Assembly (NCBI GenBank): GCA_039545275.1
Contig: BCHS01000001.1
Span: forward strand, 1,318,853 to 1,382,852
Length of the DNA stretch: 64,000 bases
Direction: 5' to 3'
Origin: Pseudomicrostroma phylloplanum
Lineage: Eukaryota; Basidiomycota; Exobasidiomycetes; Microstromatales
Shown: positions 1 through 10,806 of the stretch, in pieces
Numbering within the stretch: the stretch's first letter is position 1
How the letters are laid out: each line of letters begins with the position of its first letter
Notes under the pieces: generated by a model
Told to the model about the DNA's origin: nothing
The model's input: only the letters and a program-made list of their open reading frames with translations
Databases searched by the model: none
Program-made: the position numbers and the translations under genes

Positions 1-321
1 CTTGATCAGGTTCTCCTTCCTCTTCCACTCTGCCTGTGCAAAGTTCTTGTCCTCTACTCCCTGGAGAGTCCTGCGATGCAGGATGCCGTAGCCGATGCCG
101 CCTACGAGGGCCGAATAGCGCACGACCTGAAGGGAACGTGAGGGGAAAGGAAGGGGTCGGGAGGAGGTTAGCCTAGGACACTTTCGGCAGTCCGAGACTG
201 GCTACAGCCCCTCTGACAGGCAATCGGGGCCTTGCAGCAGCGGCCTCGAGCCTTTGCCGATCTATCGTCTATCTCGGGCCGTTCTCGTGATGCTCACGTT
301 GACCACTGGCGAGGGACTCAT
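1..321 (-). CDS. ATP21: ATP synthase subunit e, mitochondrial (partial, cut by window start)
   Basis: Small membrane subunit of the mitochondrial F1Fo-ATP synthase, needed in yeast (Tim11/Atp21) for dimer formation and cristae shape. The first exon (321-298) encodes MSPSPVVN. An intron with a GTGAGC donor follows, and exon 2 (126-1) continues VVRYSALVGGIGYGILHRRT. The VxxxRYSAL segment followed by a glycine-rich GxGxG membrane helix is the hallmark of subunit e, where GxxxG mediates dimer contacts. The reading frame is open to the window edge, so the C-terminal coiled part lies outside. The start is the only upstream in-frame ATG, and the 24-base first exon splices in phase 0. Family assignment is from recognised sequence pattern; dimerisation is known for the family, not shown here. 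Confidence 0.85.
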
Positions 322-1011
322 GTTTCTCTGTGTGCGGAAGGCAAATGGAGAAGGAAGAGGGGAAGAGGATGGGCTCGGCGGGTCCGATAGACTTCAAAGA
401 GGGAAGGCGATGACACGGGGAAGAGCTACTTCGAAAGGGCCTGTGTCGAAGAGGATGTGTGAATGCCGATGATGGATACCGACGAGGGTGATGGCTGGCG
501 GAATCGGGTATGGCAAGACGAGAAGATCCCAGCTGCCCGTCGTGGTCCTGCCGTGTCGCTTGGCCCCGCCTCCGACCGACGCCGACTTCGCGCGCTCCCG
601 ACGGTGAGGACGACGAGGGGCAGACGTGCAGCAGGGCCAGGCAGACACGCAGGCAGGGCAACGATGGTACCTTCCGCACGTTCACAGCAGCTACAACAAT
701 GCAATGGCAAAATTCGGTACAATTACAAGTGGATAGACAGCAAAGCACATTGGCAAGATACATGGATATAACGGCACATATAAAGAGGGAATATGGATGA
801 TCACAGCAATAGCTTGGATGTTGCGCAGCAAGACACTGACACTGGATTGGGAATTCTGAGCTCAGCCAGAGGCGTCATGCTCGCATTTCGCTTCTTCGAC
901 ATGGGAAAGGCTACCTTTTGGAGAAACTTCTTCGAATCTAGTGGATGATGAGTGGCTATGAGATTGTCAGCAAGAAGTCGCTCTGGTTGGTGCTGGGCGG
1001 CTACACTTACC
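322..1011. other. Intergenic region, no gene seen
   Basis: This is the upstream region of the ATP synthase subunit e gene and the downstream flank of the next minus-strand gene. Several frames stay open for up to 164 codons on the minus strand, but none has recognisable protein character and they overlap one another. I see no RNA gene or repeat. Confidence 0.6.
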
Positions 1012-2043
1012 TTAGTAGAGGCTCATCCTGGTCATTTGAACTCGCAGACCGACGGCGGCAGGCGCAGATCCACGCTGGCCACGCTTCGGCATCATGCTCT
1101 CGATGTCGTCGGAGATCATCTGCCAGTACTGACTCCTGGTGCACCTCAACAGCTTGGGAGAGACGTAGTGGATGAAGAAGACGACTTCATCTTCGATCCG
1201 CTCCAAGACGGTGGCGCGTGCTCGATCACCGTCAAGCTTAAAAGTGGGGTACTCCCTTACTCGCAGTGAGTTCTCCATCCTGGTCTTGCAAGCTTTGTAG
1301 AAAAGAGCCTTGTCCCAGATGTAGCGCAGCATGTCGGAGATGCACTGTCCTTCTAGAGGAACAGCGGCAGTTGCTTCGTGCTGCAGAGGCAGGGGACTTC
1401 GAGGGTAGAATGGCTCGATGGCGCGCTTCAGAGCCAGGGGGGGCAAGAGTGCCAAGTTCAGGTGGTAGATGTCATCCAAGACGTTGAGTGTGTCGTACAG
1501 ACAGTCTCCTAGTCCTTCTGCGCTCCATCCCTCGTACTCGATGGCATAGGGAGGAGATGGGTCGGGAGGAGTGTAGGCGGGGGTAGGGTCGCGGTTGGCG
1601 CGTCGGCGTCTTGCCTCGCAGGGGTCAGAGAGGGAAGCTGCAAAAGCGGCGCGGGACGTCGAGGCTTCGGGGGCAACGGAAGTCTCTACCATTGGGATGG
1701 TGCTGAGATCGTCTAGATCGCGCCAGAACCAACGCTGCTGAGAGTGGTCTACCTGTCGTCGCTGACGAAGCTCTTCCTGGTCCTCAGGGGAGAGTTCCTC
1801 GCTGGGCCTCTTGAAGAAGCACTGCACGAGCCGAGCACGAGCTCTGGAAACAGCAAGAGGAGTAAGTCTCATCGTAAATGACTGAATGAGCGATTGCGGA
1901 TGGCAAGAATGCAGTGGGTAGTCAATACGAAGTGGTAGTAGACGATGAAGAGCTGCCAGAAGAGGCGGGCCTGGCCGGAAGGTATTTGAAGCTCGAAGCT
2001 CATCCAAAATGTCTCCGCTTATGCTGTACTGAAACTGAGACAT
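1012..2043 (-). CDS. Uncharacterised protein, 343 aa
   Basis: A single open frame, read from the first ATG at 2043 to TAA at 1014-1012, encodes 343 residues that I do not recognise. It has no signal peptide or membrane segment. A charged central part (residues about 70-130, rich in R, E, Q and P) is followed by a more hydrophobic half with many leucines and aromatic residues, such as WSAEGLGDCLYDTLNVLDD and IWDKALFYKAC, which looks folded. An alternative start is the ATG at 1872. A possible splice acceptor (TTTCCAG) just after that ATG makes the true 5' structure uncertain. The stop is followed at once by GTAAGT, so a terminal intron is possible. It lies 162 bases after the stop of EFG1 in the same orientation. 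Coding nature is likely; function is unknown. Confidence 0.6.
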   Translation of the reverse strand: MSQFQYSISGDILDELRASNTFRPGPPLLAALHRLLPLRIDYPLHSCHPQSLIQSFTMRLTPLAVSRARARLVQCFFKRPSEELSPEDQEELRQRRQVDHSQQRWFWRDLDDLSTIPMVETSVAPEASTSRAAFAASLSDPCEARRRRANRDPTPAYTPPDPSPPYAIEYEGWSAEGLGDCLYDTLNVLDDIYHLNLALLPPLALKRAIEPFYPRSPLPLQHEATAAVPLEGQCISDMLRYIWDKALFYKACKTRMENSLRVREYPTFKLDGDRARATVLERIEDEVVFFIHYVSPKLLRCTRSQYWQMISDDIESMMPKRGQRGSAPAAVGLRVQMTRMSLY

Positions 2044-2205
2044 CCAATGTTCCAGGATGACGGGTCGCGTTTTGGTCGCCTCAAGCACAGCAGCGCGTAG
2101 ATGACCCCTTGAATGAATTGTTGTACAGATGATGTGATCACATCTAGCATGTTACAGCTTGCGCAAGCCTAGAAGATTCGCCGCCGCCCAAACCGCCTTT
2201 TCGCG

Positions 2206-3478
2206 CTACTCGTCGTCGCTGCCCGTCGCAAAGAAGTCATCACCCTGAATGCCGCCGCCGCTTCCGCCTGTCGGAGCAACTTCGCTCTGCGGTTCGCTCG
2301 CCTGCCCTCTCCTGCGCTTCTTTCCTCTGCCTTCGCTCTGGACATCCTTGTCGTCGTTCATATCCAGCCTGACTCTCTTCGAAGAAATGGACCCCGCCTC
2401 CTCAGTGGCCCTCCTCTCCAATTCCATCTCCGGCTCTTGGCTTAGGCTGCCATCGTTCATACTGCTTTCCACCTTTTGACGGACAGCCATCGCGCTCTCA
2501 TGAGTCTGACGGGCTCGCCTGGACTGTTCCGAGTCGGGAGCGCCCTCTGCCGGCTTGACGAGGGGAGATTCGCCAGAGCTTGGAAAGAGGGCAACATATT
2601 TCACCGCCGTAGGATAGTGCTGAGATTCGGGCGAAAAGGGGAAGAGTCAAGGCGTCAGCAACGGATCAGAAGCAATGAGCGACGGTTCCCCTTCATCCGT
2701 ATATTTCAGAAAGTAATTGAATGGTTACGCGTTCTCTCCATGGAATTGTAAGACTAACGAGATTCCTGAGTGTATTTTGTTCATCCTTTGTTACGGCCCT
2801 CCAGCATATGGCATTCGATTCGAGACTCACCAAGACGTAGTTCAGCAGGACCCTCTTCTCCCTCAGCTCTGCTTCCAGCTTCTTCCTCTTCTTTTCTGGC
2901 TGCTCGGCCATCTCCTTTTTCAGCTTCTTGATCTGTCTGACCAACTTTTGTCGCTCAAAGAATCGGACCTTGTGGTACCTCTCTGCATTCTTCCTCTCCT
3001 TTTCGCTCGACTCCTTCCTAGCCAGATCTGACTCTAGAGAAGCTAGGCGACGCTCCGCCTCTTGCCTCACATCTGAAGACAACTTGTCCTGTGCGTCCAA
3101 TGAGTGGATCAGTGGGGAGTGAGCTTTAGCAGTCGGAGCTCTCATCCGACACTGCCATTACTCACCTTGGCAAGAAGACGCCTGGTCTGGCGCAGGGCAG
3201 CTTTGATTTTGCTTGCGCCAACTTCACCGGGCTGCTTGCTGAGTGATCCAGGGGGCGCGGACCTTGGACGACCATTGTACTTTGTCTTGCCCTTGCCATC
3301 TCTCGGCCCCGCAGGCCCCCGCGACTTTTCTTCGCTGCCTTTGCTGGCTAGATTGGGGCAGAACACTCAAGAAATGGTCAGCAAGGAGGTCCGGGTTGAA
3401 TCTGGATGCTGTGCTTGTGAAAGACTTACGTCGCTTACTCGGACCTTCGCCTCGGTCCGACGAGTCCGGCTTTGCCAT
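2206..3478 (-). CDS. EFG1: rRNA-processing protein EFG1
   Basis: Nucleolar factor for 18S rRNA maturation in the 90S pre-ribosome. Four exons (3478-3430, 3347-3166, 3088-2831, 2619-2206) join in frame to 300 residues. After a short basic, disordered N-terminus comes SKIKAALRQTRRLLAK. A long charged coiled coil follows with the family core ERYHKVRFFERQKLVRQIKK, then LNYVLHYPTAVKYVALFPS, which matches the conserved Efg1 end of domain. The C-terminal 100 residues are acidic and basic low-complexity with a KKRRR stretch, probably a nuclear signal. All introns have GTGAG or GTAAG donors. It is divergent from APT1 with a 258-base shared upstream region. Identification rests on the core motif and exon fit. 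Confidence 0.88.
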
Positions 3479-3736
3479 TGGTGCCCTTCTCTGTAGTTGA
3501 CTTGGTATGGGACGCAGCAAGAAGGAATGAATCAAGAGGGCGAGGGATTTCCCAGGCACACGGCTCACCCCAGCCGCGGGCCGACTGCAGCAGCTCCTGC
3601 TCCTCCTCGGACCTTCGGAAGCAGACCTTTTTCCCTTGAGCGGCCGAGCCCCGCAAGGGAATCTATATCTATCTTCGCCTCGCCCTCTGCCCGTAGAGTA
3701 TCCCCAGTAGCCCACTAATCTTTAACCCCACTTGCA

Positions 3737-4593
3737 ATGGCAGACGTAAAGTATCTCGAGACTCTCTTTGGTGAGTAGATCTTTTGCGGCGCGTCTGGGG
3801 CTCCTCTACTGACCCAGACCTTCTTCCGCACGTTTTCTTCTCCCGCTACCAGAGTACCACCCTGACTTCCCCAAGCCAGGTGTCAACTTCTGCGACATCC
3901 TCCCCGTCCTGCGAGACCCACTGGCCTTTGAGTCTCTCATCAGCCATATCCTCCACCACATCTTCACCGTCACCCTGCCCAAGCTGCGTGAGGGCGTCCC
4001 CGATGCGGAGAAGAAGAGTGTGAAGATCGATGCCATCGTTGGTCTCGACGCTCGAGGGTTCCTCTTCGGCCCTCAGCTCGCTCAGAGGCTGGGAGCTGCT
4101 TTCCTTCCCGTCAGGAAGAGGGGAAAGCTGCCAGGAGAGAATGTCCAGGCGGAGTACATCAAGGAGTACGGCACTGTGAGTTAAGTGACACGACAGAGCG
4201 ACGTCTGGCTGGCGTTACTCTCCACAGACATGATCCATCCCGATACTGAACGCGATTCTGCATCGACGTCACTACCCCCAGGATGTCTTTGAGCTGCCTT
4301 CCAAGCCTATCCTGTCGACATCTGGAAAGCCGGCTAACATCATCGTCGTAGACGACCTCATTGCAACCGGTGGATCCGCTGGTGCAGCAGGTGAGCTCGT
4401 CAGGAAGGTGGGAGGCAAGACCATCGAGTACATCTTCGTCGTCGCCATCCCCTTCCTCAAGGGAGAGGAGAAGCTCGATGCCCCCTCATACCAGTAAGTC
4501 GCAACAGGGAGGCCAAAGAAGCGAAGGACTTGTCTCTGACCTTATCTGTCCCCTCTTCCTCGCCCCAATCACAGCCTCGTTGAATGCGATTGA
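3737..4593 (+). CDS. APT1: Adenine phosphoribosyltransferase
   Basis: Cytosolic purine-salvage enzyme converting adenine and PRPP to AMP and pyrophosphate. Exons 3737-3770, 3853-4175, 4282-4493 and 4575-4593 give 195 residues, close to the usual 180-190. Visible motifs are YHPDFPKPGVNFCDILPVL at the N-terminus (PxPGxxF/DI is typical of APRT), GLDARGFLFGP, and the PRPP loop IIVVDDLIATGGSAGAA near residues 135-151. The last exon is only 19 bases and ends HLVECD. The start ATG sits 258 bases from the divergent EFG1 start. Nothing is missing. Related type I phosphoribosyltransferases are excluded by the DARGF segment and length. Confidence 0.95.
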
Positions 4594-4874
4594 GCGTCCC
4601 GAAAAGCCAACTAGAGATCCTAGACCGTATCCATTGCCCTAATGTCATTGTAGCGCCCTTGTATAGACTCGGCAAACTCATGCTCGATCTGTTTCCACCA
4701 TGTGCTTCCCTTGCGAAGGCCCATGCTGCGCTCCCCTCGCTGCCAGACCCGCCGACCTCTCGCTTGCCTTTCCGCTTCCGCGATCGCAGCAGCGTGTTGG
4801 ACTCCACTCATCTCAAGACCCTCTTACTATCCCCCACCCTCTCCCTCCGCCTTCCTTGCCATATACCATTCACG

Positions 4875-5907
4875 ATGGCACTAGCAATGGCATCCACTCC
4901 TTTTCGTCCGGCCTACCGTCTGGCAAGTGCTGCCTCGCTAGCATCCTCTTCCTCTACCCGCCTCTTCCCATCTTCCAGCAGCCGAGCCATCCGCCCCCCA
5001 CCATCGCACACCGCCGCGCCCTCGCTTCCTCGCCAGCTCAGTACCTCGCCCATCCTACGTCAAGCTCATGCCGACCACCACTTCGACACGCACAGTCTCA
5101 TGACTAGGCTAGAATCGTCGGGCATGCCGAGGTCGCAAGCGGACGCTTTGGTGGCTGCCCTGAACGACGTAGTCTCTGAGAGTCTGAGGCAGCTGGAAAA
5201 GGGATGTGTGGGTCGGGAGGAGGGAGAGAAGTGGCGGTATGCCCAGAAGGTGAGCAGAGGGAGAGGTGGGAGGTCGGGGTAGAATGAAGTATCCATCCTT
5301 TCGGTCTACTGACGAAAGCTACTGTCATCCACTGTCATCCTGTTGTCTTTGCAGGTCGACTTTGCCCGCCTGAAATCAGAAATCCAGCTCCTAGAACGCA
5401 ACGACTTTGCGATGATGAAGACGGAGAACGAGCGCCTGATGGCCGACGTGGAGAAGCTCAAGCAGCGTCTGCGTGAGGAAGTTACCCGGACTACGGCAGG
5501 TGTGCGGCTGGACCTGAACCTCGAAAAGGGAAGGATTAGGGACGAGAGTAGCGTGCATGCCTTGAAGATCAAGGAGGTGGATACGAGAATCGAGAGTGAG
5601 ATTGCTGGACTCAGGACGAGCATCCAGAGTGCCAAGTTCAACGTCTTGTGAGTAGACGGGTACTGTGGGATCAGGAGATATAGGCTGTAGCAAGGCTGGA
5701 TCACTGACGCCGAACCTATCATGCTCTTCTGGGCTGCTATTAGGCAATACCTCGTCGGTGTAGCTACAGGTGCTGGAGCCCTCCTGCTCGCATTCATGCG
5801 CTTTGTGGTAAGTGCCGCATTGCCTGCAAAGCTATCGCCGATCACGACCGACTTCTTGTCTGACATCCTGCTCTGCACTTTGTCCTGCCCCTCCTCAACA
5901 GCTCTGA
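4875..5907 (+). CDS. CCDC90/FMP32-like mitochondrial inner-membrane coiled-coil protein
   Basis: Member of the DUF1640 family (human MCUR1/CCDC90B, yeast Fmp32 and related proteins), linked to inner-membrane transport complexes and respiratory assembly. Exons 4875-5249, 5355-5647, 5744-5807 and a 6-base terminal exon 5902-5907 encode 245 residues. The N-terminus is Ser/Ala/Arg-rich, as expected for a presequence. FDTHSLMTRLESSGMPRSQA (about residues 75-94) is the family signature. A long coiled coil follows (about 125-220), and one C-terminal helix, YLVGVATGAGALLLAFMRFV, is the membrane anchor. The last exon adds only Leu and stop, so an alternative end is possible if that splice is wrong. 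Which Fmp32 paralogue it represents cannot be told. Confidence 0.88.
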
Positions 5908-6338
5908 TTTGCCTATACGCGGCCCATCGATCTTAGATCGGATCGTAGAGGATTCCTGACCTTTAGACTGCCGGTGTCCTGCGCTCTTCGACATTCCATC
6001 TCTCCTACTGTGTAATATATGCTCTTCCTCCCCCAAAGCAGACCTGTTCGACCAGCCTGTGAATGCAGATCAATTCTCGTCCTCGAACGATGGGTATCGA
6101 CCTCATCGAGCAGGCTGTGGATGAACCCTTCAGCGGCGGGCAGCGTCTTCACCATCGAACAAAGAACATCGACAAAGAAGAATAGTTATACACAGGCCTA
6201 CAAAGAGAAGATGAGGTACAAGAGGGGCAGAGGAGCCACGCACTCAAGAGAAGAGGGTAAGAAGCGAGGAAGAGACGGGTCCTCAATGTGCAAGGGCCCA
6301 CGTCTACGAGGAGGAATGCGGCCGCAGGAGGGCCTCTC
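5908..6338. other. Convergent intergenic region
   Basis: 3' flanks of two convergent genes. Short open frames exist on both strands but none has an exon structure or recognisable motif. Nothing else seen. Confidence 0.6.
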
Positions 6339-6933
6339 CTAGACGAAGACGAGACCCATTCCGCCCAAGATCCCGGCTGTGACACTGCCCAGTATAATTA
6401 GAAGCGTGGATGCGTACTTCAGACTTCTACGGGATGAGTCGGCAGCGTTCGTGGTGCCAGGAACGATCTGGAAGCAATAGCAAGGAGGAGGAGATCCAGT
6501 CAGTCTTCTCTTCATCCAACACGCCCTACACTCCCTTTCTGCTCCTGTCGCTCCTACTCACCTGCAGATTCGTCGGGTTGGGATTCAGCGCGCTCGTTGC
6601 TGCCGTCGGCGAACTGTTCGCGGCCAAGCTGGCATACACGGCGCTCAGGTCCGTCCCCTGGATCGTCGTCAGCGGTCTCGAGTACGTGTATGAGTAGTCG
6701 TTCGTCGACAGGGATGGTCCGACTCCAGTGAGTGTCACGGGCACACGCGTGTCGGCGCTTGCGTATGTGGCATCGGGGGTAAAGGTGACACTAGGGACAA
6801 AGGCCGACGTGGAGAACGACGAGCCGCTGAGGGGGTCCTCTGAGGATGTGGGGAAGATTTGGGCGGCGGTTGGGGTGGTCGAGAGGAGGAGAGCTGCCAG
6901 GAGGGCAACGGTGGCGACGAAGAGACGCAGCAT
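6339..6933 (-). CDS. Small secreted or membrane-anchored Ser/Thr-rich protein
   Basis: Two exons (6933-6562 and 6467-6339) encode 166 residues. A clear signal peptide (LRLFVATVALLAALLLS, cleavage likely after TAAQ) is followed by about 110 residues rich in S, T, P and A with no cysteine. The C-terminus carries a hydrophobic stretch, LLIILGSVTAGILGGMGLV, that runs nearly to the stop. This could be a transmembrane anchor or a GPI-attachment signal. The pattern fits fungal cell-surface mannoproteins, which are O-glycosylated on such stretches, but I recognise no family. The start is the first ATG directly before the hydrophobic core. Secretion is an inference from sequence; anchoring mode is open. 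Confidence 0.7.
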
Positions 6934-7666
6934 GGCGATGCCAGGTAGTGGAGACGTCCAAGTAGAGCCTAGGTACGGAGGAGTACTACGAGATTGCACT
7001 TGAAGGCAGTGGCAATGTACACGCAGGCGAGGTAGTGGCTAACCAAGGCCGCGTTTGAGGACCAAGTAATTAAGGTGTAGAAGGTGCTGCCAAAGAGGAC
7101 TCTGTACGTGTTGCAAAGAGGAAAGGAAGACTCGCAAGGTGTCCTGGGAAGAGTAGACTATGAGAGAGACTGAAGGAGGAAGACGAAGATGAAGGATGGA
7201 TACGGATGGAGCCTGGCGTGAAGGATGGATGTGGGGTTAGGAGCAAGTGCTGCGCCGCCCGCCTTGCCAACCCAGGCGAAAAGCCCAAAGGCCCCCTGCC
7301 GTACGCAAACCCGCAAGTCGCCTGTGCCCGTGCTTGTCTGCTTGCGCCTGTCAGTGGGTGCGTCTGCCGGCTTCTAGGCGGCGGGGCGCATATATGCACG
7401 CACGCTCTCTCTCTGGGGAAGCGGAGAGGCACCACGCCAGTGTCGCAGGCACCCTGCGTCGAGGTTCTATACCCCGCATCCCAGCAGGACGTCATCGGCG
7501 GCAGAGGAGCAGAGCTTGCCGCACAAGGCGGAGTCTCCTCTGGCTCGTGATATCCTCGGCAGACAAAGCAGGGGGAATCAATGCTAGGCAAGCATATGTT
7601 TGTATGTACAGAATAGGCATTCAATTCATAAAAGTAGCACTTGGACTCTTAGCGCAGACGCTCCAG
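6934..7666. other. Intergenic region between two minus-strand genes
   Basis: Holds the presumed promoter of the small secreted protein gene and the 3' flank of the serine incorporator gene. Long open frames cover it on both strands (up to 192 codons), but they are mutually overlapping and low in protein character, so I see no gene here. Confidence 0.55.
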
Positions 7667-9300
7667 TCAATCGAGGCCAAAGCGATCTGGGAGCAGCACA
7701 GGCGCAACCAGGCTCCAGCCGTAGATGAGCACACACACCCACGAGGACACGATCCTCATCCACATGGCAGTCACCGAGCGCCCAATGAAGACGACGGGTG
7801 CGCCATCTTCTGCTGGATCTGGTGAAGCCTCTCCAAGCCGGACGTAGCGCCTGATCGAGAAAGTTGGGAATGAACGTCAATCGTCAGTCAGGATCGGATG
7901 CAACACTATGAGCAGGCGGGTCATCGCAGTACTCACCAGTCGGTTAGCAGCATCGCAGTATAGCAAGCGGCAATGGCAAAGACAAAGTGGAACCAAGAGT
8001 AATTGTACCTCGTACCATTCCTCTCGTCGTCTTCGCCCGCATTGCCCGATCCATCCTCCTCGTCATCGTCATCATCGTCGCCCTCGTCTAGGGCACTGGC
8101 GGGGATCGCACCAGCCTCGACAGCAGCCATGAGGGCTTGAATCCTCAACGAGTCCTTCTTTGTAGGCTGCTGTGTGATGGTACCTGATTCGCCTCCATCG
8201 TCTGTTGCAAGTGGCCCGTAGCCAGAAGGTCGGCCATCTCCCAGCGCAATCGGGCCGCTCTTCCTGCCAGCTCCCTTGCCTACGAGCTTGCCCGACTGCG
8301 TAGCTGCTCGAGAAGTCGAGTAGGCAATGGCCAAGAAGGTAAAGATGGCTCCGAAGGCCACCGTCGTTGTCTTTGCTGGCCCGCCGCGTCCACGCGTGAT
8401 GGGGTTGCATGCTTCGTTGTCACGGTTCATGACGGCAGAGGCAATCAGGTATGTGCAGTAAGCTGCCACCATGCTTGACTGCGCCAGACCTGAGCGCGGG
8501 TTCGCTTCTTGGACGGCTGGAGAGATGCACAGACCTGTCAAGGCGATTGCGAAGACGAAGTTGACAGTGACAATGGTGGTGTTGAGCCCGCAGCCTGAGC
8601 CGGTAAAGAAGACGTAGAGAAGAATCGTGCCCACCAGGACTAGAATGTACATGCCTCCGGTCGAGGCAATCAGCGTGAATTTCCAAAAGTTGGAGTCTGT
8701 CTCCTCCCACCTATCTAGGCAAGTTTCACTCCATGAGTGAGCAAAGTCGACGAGGAGTACCAGACCAACGAGGATGAAGACGGTAGCAAGTAGGAGGGCC
8801 ACCCAATTGGCCCAGAATGCAAAGAAGCCATTGGGGATGAAGAAGGTCAGGACGACGAGGGCGAACCATCCCAAGATCTTGGGGCCCCACCAGCCATTCT
8901 GAATGGAGGACCTCTTGTCACGAGTATCCTTGACGCCGATGAGGCTCGCGCCGAGGATGAAGTGAAAGAGGGCTAGCGCAAATGTAATCCTATGCACCGC
9001 AAGAACGCCGTAACAGCGATTCTTGTCCGTCTCGCAGTCCATCTTCAGCCAGTTCCATGTCCAAGACTCGAGCTTGTCCATGATATACCGGTTGAGCGAA
9101 AGCCATGCTAAGGCAGCGTCGAGGCAGAAGATGAGTGCGAAGCCGACTCGAGTGGCAATGGAGGATTGGCAGTTGCATGCCTTGAAGAAGGCAGAGGCGG
9201 CGGTGGAAGTGCAGGAAAAGGCAAGTCCTGTGATGCAAGAGGTGAAGAGACCCGAGACGAGACCTCCAGATAGGAGCGGTATAGAGAGGAGAGCGCCCAT
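7667..9300 (-). CDS. TMS1: Serine incorporator family membrane protein (SERINC/TMS1)
   Basis: Polytopic membrane protein of the SERINC/TDE1 family, found in vacuole or plasma membrane and connected to phospholipid scrambling and serine-lipid supply. Exons 9300-7937 and 7850-7667 encode 515 residues, in the usual range. Many hydrophobic helices are visible. Family features include FSCTSTAASAFFKACNCQSS near the N-terminus, GWWGPKILGWFALVVLTFFI, VDFAHSWSETCLDRW and the C-terminal YNYSWFHFVFAIAACYTAMLLTDW-type block, which spans the splice site. An acidic run of D and E (about residues 405-430) interrupts the last loop and is probably cytosolic. The biochemical role in fungi is not settled. Confidence 0.95.
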
Positions 9301-9583
9301 GCTGGGCGATGAGCGAGAGCGTACGGATAGGATGGTGTGGTGCGGACGGAAGCGTATCTCGGGACAATGCTTGGCTCAGGGAGGTGGAGCCTCCGCTGTG
9401 AGAGACAAGCGGAAAGCGCCGGCCGCCGGATTCTTTCTTCGCGTCTGCGCCGAGAAGACCCCACGCGAGTCAGAGCAGGACAAACGTTGCATGACATTGA
9501 AGAGAGGTGGTCTATGATATAAAGGCTCGTGATGATATGGTGGAGACAACAGTGTACAAGAGATGATCCTTCCATGTACTCAT

Positions 9584-10468
9584 CTAATCCTCCTTCTTTG
9601 TGTCTCCGTTGCCCTGCTTCTTTGGCTGCGATGCCTGCTTTGGCTGCGACTTCTTGGACGATGGGCCCTTGTCGTCCGAGCCATCGTCTTGGATCATGTC
9701 CCTCCAGCTGTGATCACCAGCGTGAGCGTGCTCCTCGATGAGCTTGTCACCTGCCGAAGGGATAGAGGTGATGGCCGCCATGCCCACCAGTGAGGCCAGA
9801 GTCAGACCCTGTGCATACACTCGGGCTTGCACAAGCTTCTGCGCAAAAGACATTGGCTGTGTCTGGATGTAGGCAAAGGAGCCACATAGCGATGCGACCC
9901 AGCTAAGAGGGAGAGAAGAAAGAGCAGCTGGCTGAGTGTCAGTGGTGAATTGGTTATGGCCACCCACGGCTGTAGACTCACGAGCCGGCAACTACGCTGA
10001 ACTTGTTCTCCTTGGTCCAAGTCAACATCTTGTCTCCAGTGGAAAGGTCGTCCCACTCTTGCTCCTCGTGAGTTCGCGAAGATCTTTGGTACTTTGCACC
10101 TGCGTCAGAGTAGCTGGCCCGCTGAGAAAAGGCAAAGTGAATACCGAAAGGGCAGCATGTGGCGCAGGTTCAGCCTCACAGTTCAGTCTTGGCGCAAGAA
10201 GCAGGCCACTTACCTCAAAAGCAAGACCAGCCTTGTCAGCAGTAATGACACCCGAAGCGACGGTGACCATGGTGACAAAGAATGCCTTTAGTGGAAGTGT
10301 CAGACCGCGGAAGGGTGCCCACGAGCGATTGAGGACATAGGCGGTAGGCACGGCAGCTGCGAAGCCACCTCCAGCGCCCTTGAGTCCTCCAGTAAAGGCG
10401 GCATGGTACTGAGCCTGCCTCCTGTTGGCGTCTCCAGTCTCACGGTGAGTTCCAAACTGAGCGGCCAT
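9584..10468 (-). CDS. RCF2: Respiratory supercomplex factor 2 (HIG1 domain)
   Basis: Mitochondrial inner-membrane protein associated with cytochrome c oxidase and III-IV supercomplexes. Exons 10468-10214, 10121-9982 and 9902-9584 give 237 residues. The N-terminal half has two hydrophobic hairpin segments (GGGFAAAVPTAYVLNRSW, LKAFFVTMVTVASGVITADK). The C-terminal half carries the HIG_1_N domain: TWTKENKFSVVAGSWVASL, then FAQKLVQARVYAQGLTLAS, with the conserved Q-RVYAQG core. The tail is lysine-rich and disordered. The exon 2 acceptor at TTTCTCAG is chosen because it alone keeps the frame into YQRSSRTHEEQEWDDL. It is divergent from the NPC2-like gene. Confidence 0.92.
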
Positions 10469-10806
10469 TGTGGTCAAGGAAGGAGGAATCTAAGATAGAC
10501 AGCGTCGTGTGGGGAAGAGAGAGATTGGCAGGAAGAAGTTGGTCAAGATTGGGCCGAGATTTGGTGGAGGACCCTTTGGCTGAGATGACGCAGCCGAGCG
10601 GCCCGACTCGACCTCAGCCACGCCCAGCGCCAGGCCCCGCCAGGTCTCTCCTCCGCTTTGGTCGACTGGCTGCTCGTGCCGTCAGCTGCCCCCGGACCCC
10701 GCCTCCGCCCCTCAGTCATCCGCTCCCAGCCACTACTCTCCCTTGTCTCTGCCCCCACAATCGTACAACCTATACTAGATCTGCCTCCCCACACCTAACG
10801 TCCATC
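10469..10806. promoter_or_regulatory. Shared divergent upstream region, RCF2 / NPC2-like
   Basis: 338 bases between two start codons on opposite strands, rich in C/T tracts towards the NPC2-like side. No clear TATA element or other site could be singled out by eye. Confidence 0.4.

Noticed and set aside
269..763. 164-codon minus-strand frame near the window start
   Set aside because: It overlaps the spliced first exon of the ATP synthase subunit e gene in another frame and has no protein-like features.
7070..7825. Open frames of 184 and 192 codons in the gap before the serine incorporator gene
   Set aside because: Opposite-strand frames overlap each other, and one runs into the last exon of the neighbouring gene; low-complexity composition.
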